Shown here: positions 45,574 through 53,612 of the stretch, one piece after another
How positions within the stretch are numbered: position 1 is the stretch's first letter
Layout: the number at the start of each line of letters is the position of its first letter
From: SXTU01 sp964496695
GTDB lineage: Bacteria > Verrucomicrobiota > Verrucomicrobiia > Limisphaerales > SXTU01
Reading direction: 5' to 3'
NCBI GenBank assembly: GCA_964496695.1
Contig: CAZCBE010000021.1
Location: 1 to 64,000 of the forward strand
DNA: 64,000 nt
Made by a program: the position numbers and the translations under genes
The notes under the pieces: generated by a model
Databases searched by the model: none
The model's input: the letters and a program-made list of their open reading frames with translations, nothing else
What the model was told of the DNA's origin: nothing

Positions 45574-46404
45574 ATGAAGTGGGAAATCCTCCATCGCACC
45601 CGGTTCAACTACGCGTCACCGGTCCGCGACAGCTTCAACGAAGTGCGGCTCCAGCCGCAGGCGAACGACCAGCAGACCGTGGATTCGTTCCTGCTCAAGG
45701 TCCTGCCCGCCGCCCGGCTCCGCCACTACGCGGACTTCTACCACAACATCATCCACCATTTCGAAATCCCCGAGTCGCACTCCTCGTTGACGGTGGAAAG
45801 CCATTCGCGCGTGACGACGCGGCAAGGCCCGTTGCTGGCGGCCGACGCGACGCCCTTTCCGCTGGCCCGCATCGAGGAGGCCCTGCGCTGGGAGCGCAGC
45901 TACGATTTTCTCCAGGCCAGCCGCTTTGTGGAGACGACGCCCGAAGTCTGGCGGCTCGCGCTTGATGTGCTGGGGGATGAACGGGACACCTGGCAGGCCG
46001 CGCTGAAGTTGATGAGCTTTGTTTACTCGCACCTGAAATACGAGAGCGCCTCCACGCATGTCCACACGCACATGAAGGAGGTGCTGGCCCAGCGGCGCGG
46101 CGTCTGCCAGGACTTTGCGCACGTCCTGCTCGGCCTCTGCCGCGTGATGAAAATTCCCGCGTGCTATGTGAGCGGCTACCTAGCGACCGAGAAGGCCAGC
46201 GCCACGCACGCCTGGATGGAAGTGCTCATCCCCGGCGTTGGCTGGCGCGCGCTCGATCCAACGCACAACAGCCAGCCTGGCGAAAATTACGTCAAGATCG
46301 CCGTGGGCCGCGATTACGCGGATGTCGCCCCCGTAAGCGGCCACTACGTCGGCAACACCGCCCGCTCGCTGGAGGTCAGCGTCCAGATCAAAGCCATGGA
46401 GTAA
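45574..46404 (+). CDS. Transglutaminase-like cysteine peptidase family protein (second)
   Basis: 276 residues, paralogue of the preceding gene. KWEILHRTRFNYASPVRDSFNEVRLQPQANDQQ begins the beta domain; the core has GVCQDFAHVLLGLCRVMKIPACYVSGYL (Cys), ATHAWMEVLIPGVGWRALDPTHN (His, Asp) and ENYVKIAVGRDYADVAPVSGHYVG. Catalytic residues intact. Last gene of the six-gene operon, 19 bp after the first. Three transglutaminase-like proteins in one operon suggests different cleavage or transfer steps. Confidence 0.93.
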   Translation: MKWEILHRTRFNYASPVRDSFNEVRLQPQANDQQTVDSFLLKVLPAARLRHYADFYHNIIHHFEIPESHSSLTVESHSRVTTRQGPLLAADATPFPLARIEEALRWERSYDFLQASRFVETTPEVWRLALDVLGDERDTWQAALKLMSFVYSHLKYESASTHVHTHMKEVLAQRRGVCQDFAHVLLGLCRVMKIPACYVSGYLATEKASATHAWMEVLIPGVGWRALDPTHNSQPGENYVKIAVGRDYADVAPVSGHYVGNTARSLEVSVQIKAME

Positions 46405-47120
46405 TTGAGTGCCGAACTGAGCACGTCCGCGACGCCCGTCTGCTCTCTCACTTCCTCGTTGGAGAGGAAGAGAAACCACGCCCCATCCCACACAAATTGC
46501 TCCTTGGACCTCCGCTGTGCGTCGCGCCTCGGCGGTTCGATCCCCAATTCAGCACTGCCGCAGTGGGACGGGCAGCGTAGGAAACGCGCCAGCCACCTGA
46601 GCCCAAACTGCACGAACGGCAGAGACCATGACCTGCAGGCAAACCACCCGAAGCATGACCGAACTCCGAGCGCTGGCCAGCGAGCTGGACGAGGATTGGC
46701 TGGTCGGCCGCATGTATCTGGACATGAAGGCACTGCGGGAAGCGACCAAGCTCCGCCTGGCGCTGGCCGCCTGAGCCCCACCCCATCTCCTTGACGAACG
46801 CGGTTCCCAGAATAGTTCCCACTGACCCAGTCACCAGGCCATCGTCTAAGCCGACCCCATGAATTTCCACGCCCGCCACGACCGCTTTGCTGAAACTTGA
46901 CCGGCACATCTCAGGACAGAGGAGGACGAAAACACCCTTCCTTCGTGGAGCACTCAGACCGAGGCCGCTGGCATGCGGTTGGTCGTGTCAGTTGATTCAA
47001 AATCCGACCATTTCAGCGATCAACTAGACACGGTCGAGACCCTTGGGCAGAGGTTGGGGAATTGGAGTCGGCGACTGGTCTGCAAACAGGCGACGCAATT
47101 CTCAAGCTACCGAAACAGGC
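46405..47120. other. 716-bp region between convergent operons
   Basis: Between the ends of the amidoligase operon and the vWA/caspase operon. It has one small ORF (46628-46774) and otherwise only weak open frames on the minus strand at 46344-46907 whose composition is unlike a protein here. No clear repeat arms seen. Confidence 0.5.
46628..46774 (+). CDS. Small hypothetical protein, 48 residues
   Basis: Not recognised. MTCRQTTRSMTELRALASEL…WLVGRMYLDMKALREATKLR is helical and acidic-basic balanced, with an alternative ATG at 46655 giving 39 residues. No ribosome binding site is evident. It could be a remnant or a real small protein. Confidence 0.3.
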   Translation: MTCRQTTRSMTELRALASELDEDWLVGRMYLDMKALREATKLRLALAA

Positions 47121-48080
47121 TCAATCTTTCGGCCGGACCGGCTGATACAGTCGCGCCAAGTCGAGCAGCATCGGCTCCAGCAACTGATAATACTCCGGCT
47201 CCGGCAGCTCCGGCTTCCGCTCCCGGAGCTTGCCGATGGCCAGTTCCAGTTCGTCCCGTTTCGCGCGCACCGCGGGCGCCAGCTTCCGTTCCTGTTCGCT
47301 GCGCACGAGCACGAACTGGTGCGCGCGCAATCCATCGGCGCTCGCGCCTTCCTTCGCCTTCTTCACCGCGCGCACTCCGCGGAACCAGTCCGGCGGCGTG
47401 CCCAGGCCGTCGCCGTTGTCGTCCAGCAGGGGATGCTCGGTCGCGAGCCGGCCCTCGGTGGTGTAAAACTCGGCCACCCGGCTGGCCGCCATCAGATACG
47501 CCTCCAGCAGCGAGGTCTGCCCGTCCTTGTCCAGGTCGGCCTCCAGGCTGCTGATCGCGTCGGCGAAGTGCCCGCCGAACCGCGCGAAGTTCATCTCGTT
47601 GCCCGTGCGCGTCGCGGTCACCACCACCCGGCCCGGAGCCGTCAGCTTGCTGACGAACGGGCCGCTTGCCGAGGCGCAGTTCACCACCGCAACGGGCCGC
47701 TTGAACGGCTTGAGCCATTCCGCCAGTTCGCTCCCGCTGAAATCCGGCCCGCGCAGGTTGAACTTGGATTCCTTGGTGTCGAATGTCCCATGGCCGATGA
47801 GCACCAGCCACAATTCACCCGGGCCTTCCTTGGCCTCCGCCGCCAGCGCCGTCTTGAAGCTGGCGAGGTCGTTCGTGTCCACGCTCTTCCAGCCGATGGG
47901 CACCAGCTTCGCCTGGGCCTGGCTGACCACGCGCTCCCACTTCGCCGCCGCGTCCGCAAACTGTTTCCCAAACTCCTCCTCACCAGCGGCCCCAACGAGC
48001 ACGAAGACGGTCGGCCTGTCGGCGACTTGCGAGTGAGCAAATTGAGCGCAAAAAAGCAATGTGAACAACCAAAGCCTCAC
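47121..48080 (-). CDS. Secreted caspase-like (clan CD) cysteine peptidase
   Basis: 319 residues. Start GTG at 48080 overlaps the stop of the upstream vWA-like gene (GTGA), which fixes it. Signal peptide RLWLFTLLFCAQFAHS. The body has the caspase-type order: a strand PTVFVLVGAAGEEEFGKQF, His97 in LWLVLIGHGTFD and Cys134 in VAVVNCASASGPF, the HG…C arrangement of legumain/caspase-like peptidases; it continues ATRTGNEMNFARFGGHFADAI and a helical C-terminal part. A role in processing envelope proteins of the same operon is inference. Confidence 0.8.
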   Translation of the reverse strand: MRLWLFTLLFCAQFAHSQVADRPTVFVLVGAAGEEEFGKQFADAAAKWERVVSQAQAKLVPIGWKSVDTNDLASFKTALAAEAKEGPGELWLVLIGHGTFDTKESKFNLRGPDFSGSELAEWLKPFKRPVAVVNCASASGPFVSKLTAPGRVVVTATRTGNEMNFARFGGHFADAISSLEADLDKDGQTSLLEAYLMAASRVAEFYTTEGRLATEHPLLDDNGDGLGTPPDWFRGVRAVKKAKEGASADGLRAHQFVLVRSEQERKLAPAVRAKRDELELAIGKLRERKPELPEPEYYQLLEPMLLDLARLYQPVRPKD

Positions 48081-50446
48081 GGCAGCCCCCTCGTTCTCCT
48101 CAAACCCCACTCCGCCACAAAGCACAGCAGCGCGAAGGCGAACACCACCGGCTGGTCCCACAGCGGATACGTCCACGCCTCCGTCACCGGGGCCTTGAGA
48201 CTCGGCAGGCGGCTGGCGAAGGACGCGAGCGCGCCCATGTCCACGACCTCGCCGCCGGTCTGCTTGGCGATGGTTTCGAGCAGGGCGCGGTTCGGCTTCA
48301 GTGAACGGAACTCCTCCGCTGCCAGGTCCGTGGTCCAGCCGGCCAGGGCATGGCCAGCCTCTCCGCCGACGCTGTTCGTGGCCGAGGCTTCGACGTGATA
48401 GCCGCCCGTGTCGCGGGGGACATACGTGGCGGTGTAGAGGCCGGGCTCGGTGGTGGACGGCTCGGCAGGCAGACGGATGAGGGGCGCGTTGCTCACGCCA
48501 CCGAGGATGGGCAGCACGTTCAGCATCACTGTGGCATTGTCCAAGGCCACGAACTTGGGATCGCGCACGCGCACCTGCAGTTCCACGGCCTGGTTCGGGT
48601 CCCCCGGCTTGGGCTGCGTGGTGAGCTGCACCCGGTTGGGCACGTCCGCCACCAGCCAGCGCGTGAGCTGCCGCCAGGCCTTGTCCATGTCTGCATGCAT
48701 CTCCGGCTCGCGCAGGCCCCAGCGCCACAGGTCGCCGATGCTGACCACGGCGGTCCGTCCGTGGCCAAACCGCTGCACCGCCAGCGCCGGCCGCGAGCGT
48801 CCGGCCGCGTCGGTCACCGTGGCGATGCCGCTTGCGCCGGGCTTGAGATCGCGCACTTCGTTCAGCAGGGCAAAGCCGGGCATCGCATCCAGCCGCGTCT
48901 TCTCCTCGTTCTCGGTGGTGCGCAGCCGCGCCCAGGACTGGAGCCAGCCCTCGCGCGTGAGGCCGAGCCGGAGGTTATCGTGGGTCGTTTCATCCGGCGT
49001 GCGGTCCAGATACACCGGCAGCATGTCGCCGATGGGCGTGCGCAGGTAGCCGCCCTCGTGGAAGGACTCCGCCCCGCCCAGCATGAGAAACCCGCCGCCC
49101 CGCTCGCTCACAAACCGCTGGAGGAGCGCCTTCTGCTCGATGGTGAAAAACTCCGCCTCCAGATCATCTACGATGACCGCGTGATAGGCGAACAGCTCCT
49201 CCGGGGTGGAGGGAAAGCCCTTGCTCAACTCCTCGGCGTCCTTCGTGTTCAGCCGGATCAACACCGGCTGGTCGTAGCGTTGAATGTCCTCCTTCGACTG
49301 GTTGCCGAAACCGCGGAACAACGGGTTGCTCGTCTCGCCCGCGCGCCCGCGGAAGTCGAACTTCGGCTCGCGCTTGGCGATGCGGATGAGGCCGATCAGC
49401 TCGACCTGATCGTCGTCGCTCAACGCACGGTTCAGGAACTTGAACTCCCAGTTGGGCCGCCCGCTGACGTAGAGGATGCGGAACGGCCCGCGGCCCCGGT
49501 CCACGGTCACGACGCGGGTGTTGTTCGCCAGCGTGGCCTCGGCGGAACTCCGCTGATCCTTGAACTGCTCCCCTTCGCCCTGCGCCCCGACGCGCACGCG
49601 GTAGAAGGACACGCCGCGCTGCTCCGGCTTGAGCTGGAAGCGGAACGCGAGCGTCTCACCCTCCTGCTTCACCCGGAGCGTCTGCTGCTCGATCACCTTG
49701 CCCGCGCGGTCGAGCAGTTCGGCCTTCACATCCGCGCCCACGTAGCCGCTGGCCGTCGCCTCCGCCTGGATCGTCACCGGTGCGTCCTCGAAGGAAGTCT
49801 GCGTCACGCCCACGTTGACCAGCGCAATGTCGCGGTCCGCATCCTCACGCCCGATGACGACGGGATAGACCGGCGGCAGCCCTTTCAAGTCCGGCAGCCC
49901 GCCCGCGAGGTCCGTGGCATTGCCATCCGTGAGCAGCACGATCCCGGCGACGGGCCGGCTGCCAATCCGCTCCTTCAAGGTTCGCAATGCGCTGCCAATG
50001 GCGGAGGAGCGGCCGTCGAAGTTGAGTTCCGTGAAATCCGCGCTGGGCTGGAGCCGGGAATCAAACAGGTAGCCGCGCACCTCGAAGTTTTCCCGGAGCT
50101 TGCCCAGCCAGTCCGCGCCCTTGCCGGCGAGCGCATCACGCAGGAATTCGCCCCGGCTCTGCGCATTGCCCCGGTCGTGGATTTGCATGCCCTGGCTGTT
50201 GTCCGCGATGACTGCGAGCAGGTTCGCGCCCGGCTTGGCGCGCTGGCCGGTCCAAAGCGGTTCCAGCAGGCACAGGGCGAGCGCAGTGAATCCGAGCACT
50301 TTCAGCAGGGCACAGGTGGCGCGCAGGCCTTTGTCCACCTTCGCCCGCCGGTAACCCCACACCAGCGCAGCGCCGCCCAGCGCGGCCAGCAGCAAGGCCG
50401 GCACGAGCCAGTCGCGCCCGGAGAAGATGAGGGAGGCGAGAGCCAA
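48077..50446 (-). CDS. Large membrane protein with vWA-like and glutamine amidotransferase-like domains
   Basis: 789 residues. Two N-terminal membrane helices (LVPALLLAALGGAALVWGYRRA and ALLKVLGFTALALCLLEPLW), a vWA-like region (LLAVIADNSQGMQIHDRG, VAGIVLLTDGNATDLAGGLP), a beta-rich region, a class I glutamine amidotransferase-like domain (VIVDDLEAEFFTIEQKALLQRFVSERGGGFLMLGGAESF) and a C-terminal helix (YPLWDQPVVFAFALLCFVAEWGLRR). This combination is typical of the MoxR-associated operons of Planctomycetes and Verrucomicrobia. The start is a TTG two bases after the toxin stop; the true start may have been changed by the toxin-antitoxin insertion. Confidence 0.85.
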   Translation of the reverse strand: MALASLIFSGRDWLVPALLLAALGGAALVWGYRRAKVDKGLRATCALLKVLGFTALALCLLEPLWTGQRAKPGANLLAVIADNSQGMQIHDRGNAQSRGEFLRDALAGKGADWLGKLRENFEVRGYLFDSRLQPSADFTELNFDGRSSAIGSALRTLKERIGSRPVAGIVLLTDGNATDLAGGLPDLKGLPPVYPVVIGREDADRDIALVNVGVTQTSFEDAPVTIQAEATASGYVGADVKAELLDRAGKVIEQQTLRVKQEGETLAFRFQLKPEQRGVSFYRVRVGAQGEGEQFKDQRSSAEATLANNTRVVTVDRGRGPFRILYVSGRPNWEFKFLNRALSDDDQVELIGLIRIAKREPKFDFRGRAGETSNPLFRGFGNQSKEDIQRYDQPVLIRLNTKDAEELSKGFPSTPEELFAYHAVIVDDLEAEFFTIEQKALLQRFVSERGGGFLMLGGAESFHEGGYLRTPIGDMLPVYLDRTPDETTHDNLRLGLTREGWLQSWARLRTTENEEKTRLDAMPGFALLNEVRDLKPGASGIATVTDAAGRSRPALAVQRFGHGRTAVVSIGDLWRWGLREPEMHADMDKAWRQLTRWLVADVPNRVQLTTQPKPGDPNQAVELQVRVRDPKFVALDNATVMLNVLPILGGVSNAPLIRLPAEPSTTEPGLYTATYVPRDTGGYHVEASATNSVGGEAGHALAGWTTDLAAEEFRSLKPNRALLETIAKQTGGEVVDMGALASFASRLPSLKAPVTEAWTYPLWDQPVVFAFALLCFVAEWGLRRTRGLP

Positions 50447-50448
50447 GT

Positions 50449-50736
50449 TCAGAAGAGTTGAGTCAGGTCCCGGCTTCCATGAATGATGCGCTGCACATAA
50501 ATCCCGCCAGGTTCTGGCCGATAAATGACGACATAACCACGCACCGCCAAGCTGCGCAGCCCCGGGAGCAGTTCATCACGTCGCCGTCCCAACTCGGGCA
50601 TCTGAACGAGCAGGTCGCATTTGGCCTCAATTTCCTCCACCAGCCTATCCGCTGCCCGCACATCGTGGCGGGCAATGTGCAGCCAGAGTTCCAATACATC
50701 CAAGTGGGCATCAGTGCTCCGGTTTGCCTGCGGCAT
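50449..50736 (-). CDS. ParE/RelE-family toxin
   Basis: 95-residue toxin of the ParE type: DAHLDVLELWLHIARHDVRAADRLVEEIEAKCDLLVQMPELGRRRDELLPGLRSLAVRGYVVIYRPEPGGIYVQRIIHGSRDL. This is the complete ParE/RelE fold, with the C-terminal basic strand. ParE toxins poison gyrase, RelE toxins cut mRNA; sequence alone does not decide, but the RSLAVRGYVVIYR pattern favours ParE. The start overlaps the antitoxin stop by one base (TAATG). Confidence 0.88.
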   Translation of the reverse strand: MPQANRSTDAHLDVLELWLHIARHDVRAADRLVEEIEAKCDLLVQMPELGRRRDELLPGLRSLAVRGYVVIYRPEPGGIYVQRIIHGSRDLTQLF

Positions 50737-50966
50737 TACCGTTTGGCCTCCGCTGCGAGCATTCGTCGCCCCTCGGCTTTAATGGCTGCAAAGTCAAACG
50801 GCACCCGCTCTCCCCGAGCCTCCTCCGCCAACGCTCCAGCCAACTCGGCTCGAAGCCGCTCGATTTCCCGCTCCCGCAAACTTTCTCGCAACCAGTTTAA
50901 CAGCTCGTAGCGATCCATTTCCGAGGTCTGGCTGACGGCTTCTTTGATTTCAAGAATCGTGCTCAT
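50736..50966 (-). CDS. Antitoxin of the ParE-type pair
   Basis: 76 residues, upstream of and coupled to the toxin, as usual for type II modules. MSTILEIKEAVSQTSEMDRYELLNWLRESL is a short N-terminal DNA-binding or dimer region; the C-terminal part is helical and charged (RLRAELAGALAEEARGERVPFDFAAIKAEGRRMLA), the typical toxin-wrapping tail. The exact antitoxin family is not recognised. Confidence 0.8.
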   Translation of the reverse strand: MSTILEIKEAVSQTSEMDRYELLNWLRESLREREIERLRAELAGALAEEARGERVPFDFAAIKAEGRRMLAAEAKR

Positions 50967-50975
50967 GGCTCGAAA

Positions 50976-53600
50976 TTACTTCTGCGCCGCCTTCGGCGCA
51001 ATGCCCGCCTCCGCCTCGCTCTTGCCGAGGTTCTCATAATACTTCTTCACCAGCTCGGAAAAGCGGCCCGGCACCGGGTCGCGGTCAATCGGCACCATCG
51101 CCTCGCGATTGTCGCGCTTGGCCAGCTCCTCCTCGATGCGCTGCCGCACCTCGACCAGCGGTTTGAGGATTTGCAGCCGCACCAAGTCCCACTTCGGCTC
51201 GGCCGCCTCGCGCTTGAACTCGTTCCGTTGGTTCCGCACACGCTCGCGCACGGTCTGCAACTGGTTGCGCAGTTCCGCTGAGTCCACCATCTCCTCCGCA
51301 TCCCTCAGCCGGTCGCTGAACTGCTCGTAGCCCGCCCCGGTGATCGGTCCAGCTTCCACTCGGTCAGCCGGGTTGCGCGGGCCCAGAATGTTGTCCCACG
51401 CGCCGCCGCGCCGGTTGTCGCCCGCCTGATATTCGCCGGAATGTGAACCATCCGCGCCGCCGCGCTGGCTCGAAGTGGCCACGCCGCCATTGCGGGTGCG
51501 CTGGGGCGAGTTGCCGTCCGCCTGGCCTTTCCCCCCGCCTTTGCCCGCCTGTTCACCAGGCTGTTCGCCTTGCCCCGGCGAGCTGCCCTTCTGGCCCTCC
51601 TTGCCTCCCGGCTCCTGACCGCCTTTGCCTCCTTGGCCGCCTTTGGCACCTTCCTTGCCTTCGCCTTCCTTGCCCCCTTTGCCGGCCTTCTCACCTTCCT
51701 TGCCCTCACCCTGTTTGCCGTCACCTTGCTTGCCATCCTGGCCGGATTTGCCGTCCTTGCCCGCTTTGCCATCTTGCCCCGATTTGCCTGGCTGTTGGCC
51801 GCCCTTTTCGCCGGACTCCTTGCCTTCACCCGGCTCGTTGCCGGCCTGCGCCTCGCCCTGCTTGCCGTCCTTTGAACCTTGGCCGCTCTTGCTTTCGCCG
51901 GTCTTGCCCGCCTGCTTTCCGGGCTGCTTGCCTTCGCCTGATGCGCCTTGCTTGCCCTTGAGCTCGCCCGGCTGCTCGCCGGGTTGTGGCTGGCCATCGG
52001 CCTTGGCCTGTTTGCCTTCACCACGGGCCAGTTCGCTCTCCAACTGCCGCTGGAGGCTGTCCAAGGTCTTCGCCGCCTGCTTCAGGGCTTCGGCCTCGTC
52101 GCCCAGCACACTCTCGGCCGCCCGTTCGACGCCCTTCTTGAGTTCATCAATGCTCTTGCGGGCGCGCTGCTCGACACTGGAGGCCGGCAGCTTCATCCCG
52201 TTCTTCGCCAGCTCAGACGCGATTTCAAGCGACTTCGTCCCGCCCGCCTCGGTGGCCTTTTCGAGCAGATCATACAGCCCGCGCGTCAACATGCCCCGCC
52301 GCGCGAGGTCGTCCTTCGTAGCCTTCAGGTTCTGCGCCTCGCTCTGCGCCTGTTTGCGGATGGAATCGTAGAGCTGCCGGTGGAGCAGCGGTTCGGCGTC
52401 CTCGGACTGCTCGGCGATCTGCGTCGCGCGCTCGACGAGGCTGGCCAGCCGCTGGTTCTGCTCGGCCAGCGCCTTGGGGACTTCGGCCTTGGCGTCCGGT
52501 GCGCTCAAGGACTTCCGTTTGCTCTCCTGCGGTGTGGACTCCAGTTGCTTGCCCAGCTCCTCCTGCTTTTGCGCGATGTCGCGGGCATCCTGCCGGAGCT
52601 GCTTCATGTCCTCGGCGAACTGGTTCGCGTTCTTCTTCCGCAGGTCCTCCCGCATCTCCTGCAGTTCCCGTTGCGTGCGCGTGCCGCTGGCCAGCGCCTG
52701 GGAGACGTTGCCCTTTTCCATCTGCTCCGCCGCCCTCTGCGCGGCCTGCCGGGTCTGCTCCAGCTTGTCCTTCATCTCCGCCATGCGCTGCTGGTTCTCC
52801 GGCTTCTCGGCGCGCTGCTTGAGTTCATCCAGCTCCGCGATCATCTGCTGCTCTTCCTCGCGCAGACGCTTCAGGCGACGGCGAATCTCCTCCTTCTCGG
52901 GCTCCGTCTTGGCCTCCTGAAGCGCGGTCTGGAGTTCCTTCAACCGCTCGTTCAAGTCATTCTGCCGCTGGGCCAGCTCGCGCAGCCGGCTCATCATCTG
53001 CAAATTCTCCTTCTGCTCGGGCGACTGCTGCGGCTCGGCCTTGGCCTGCTTCTGCTCCTCGTAGCGGTTCTTGGTCATCTTCAGTTCCAGCTCGTTGACC
53101 TGCCGCTGGCGGGCCTCCTCGCTCGCGCTCTTGCTGCCACTCTTCCCGCTCTTGCTCTGCTGGACCTTGAATTCGCGCTCGGCCAGCTTGAGCAGCGCCT
53201 GATACGACGCCTGCTGCGCCGCGACCGCCGGCTCCAACTGCTTCGGGTCATCCTTCGCCGTCTCCAGCAGCTTGAGCGCGCGCTCCATCTGCTTCACCAC
53301 CTCGGCCAGGGCCGCCTGGGCGCGCGGGCTGTCGGACTTCTCGGCGAGTTCCTTGGCCATCTCCAAGGCCTTCTCCTGGGACTCAATCAAGACTTCCGCG
53401 TCGGCCTTGAAATTGCCTTTGGCCGCGCTTTTCGGCGTGGCCGTGGCGGGCCGCTGCTGGGCCAGGAGCAACGGCGCGGCGAGCAGCCCGCCCACGAGCG
53501 CGATGCAGAGGAGGCCGGGCAGCGATGCCGAGCCCGCGTGATCGGCGTCCGTCCGCTGTGGTTTCGCCTGGGGCTGAGACATGAGGCTGGGAGGTTTCAT
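50976..53600 (-). CDS. Large coiled-coil envelope protein with collagen-like GKxG-rich region
   Basis: 874 residues. A membrane segment at residues about 28-47 (LPGLLCIALVGGLLAAPLLLA) anchors it. Residues about 60-500 are a long coiled coil (KEEIRRRLKRLREEEQQMIAELDELKQRAEK and similar). Residues about 525-700 are a low-complexity Gly/Lys/Gln/Glu-rich stretch with GKxG and GxxG periodicity. The remaining part has an ordered helical domain (AEEMVDSAELRNQLQTVRERVRNQR). The layout matches the DUF4175-like proteins of MoxR/vWA operons. The start could be 53600 or the ATG at 53582. Confidence 0.78.
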   Translation of the reverse strand: MKPPSLMSQPQAKPQRTDADHAGSASLPGLLCIALVGGLLAAPLLLAQQRPATATPKSAAKGNFKADAEVLIESQEKALEMAKELAEKSDSPRAQAALAEVVKQMERALKLLETAKDDPKQLEPAVAAQQASYQALLKLAEREFKVQQSKSGKSGSKSASEEARQRQVNELELKMTKNRYEEQKQAKAEPQQSPEQKENLQMMSRLRELAQRQNDLNERLKELQTALQEAKTEPEKEEIRRRLKRLREEEQQMIAELDELKQRAEKPENQQRMAEMKDKLEQTRQAAQRAAEQMEKGNVSQALASGTRTQRELQEMREDLRKKNANQFAEDMKQLRQDARDIAQKQEELGKQLESTPQESKRKSLSAPDAKAEVPKALAEQNQRLASLVERATQIAEQSEDAEPLLHRQLYDSIRKQAQSEAQNLKATKDDLARRGMLTRGLYDLLEKATEAGGTKSLEIASELAKNGMKLPASSVEQRARKSIDELKKGVERAAESVLGDEAEALKQAAKTLDSLQRQLESELARGEGKQAKADGQPQPGEQPGELKGKQGASGEGKQPGKQAGKTGESKSGQGSKDGKQGEAQAGNEPGEGKESGEKGGQQPGKSGQDGKAGKDGKSGQDGKQGDGKQGEGKEGEKAGKGGKEGEGKEGAKGGQGGKGGQEPGGKEGQKGSSPGQGEQPGEQAGKGGGKGQADGNSPQRTRNGGVATSSQRGGADGSHSGEYQAGDNRRGGAWDNILGPRNPADRVEAGPITGAGYEQFSDRLRDAEEMVDSAELRNQLQTVRERVRNQRNEFKREAAEPKWDLVRLQILKPLVEVRQRIEEELAKRDNREAMVPIDRDPVPGRFSELVKKYYENLGKSEAEAGIAPKAAQK
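51500..52025 (-). other. Low-complexity Gly/Lys/Glu/Gln-rich coding region
   Basis: On the minus strand this encodes many short repeats of G-K-x-G, G-E-x-x and K-E-G units in the 874-residue protein. It lacks the strict Gly-X-Y of collagen; it is best described as a flexible, charged linker. Confidence 0.8.
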
Positions 53601-53612
53601 GATGAGTGTCCT

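Noticed and set aside
46344..46907. Minus-strand frames between the two convergent operons
   Set aside because: No coherent hydrophobic or domain pattern; no start signals; probably non-coding.
51500..52025. True collagen-like domain
   Set aside because: The Gly spacing is irregular and Pro is rare; better described as a low-complexity linker.
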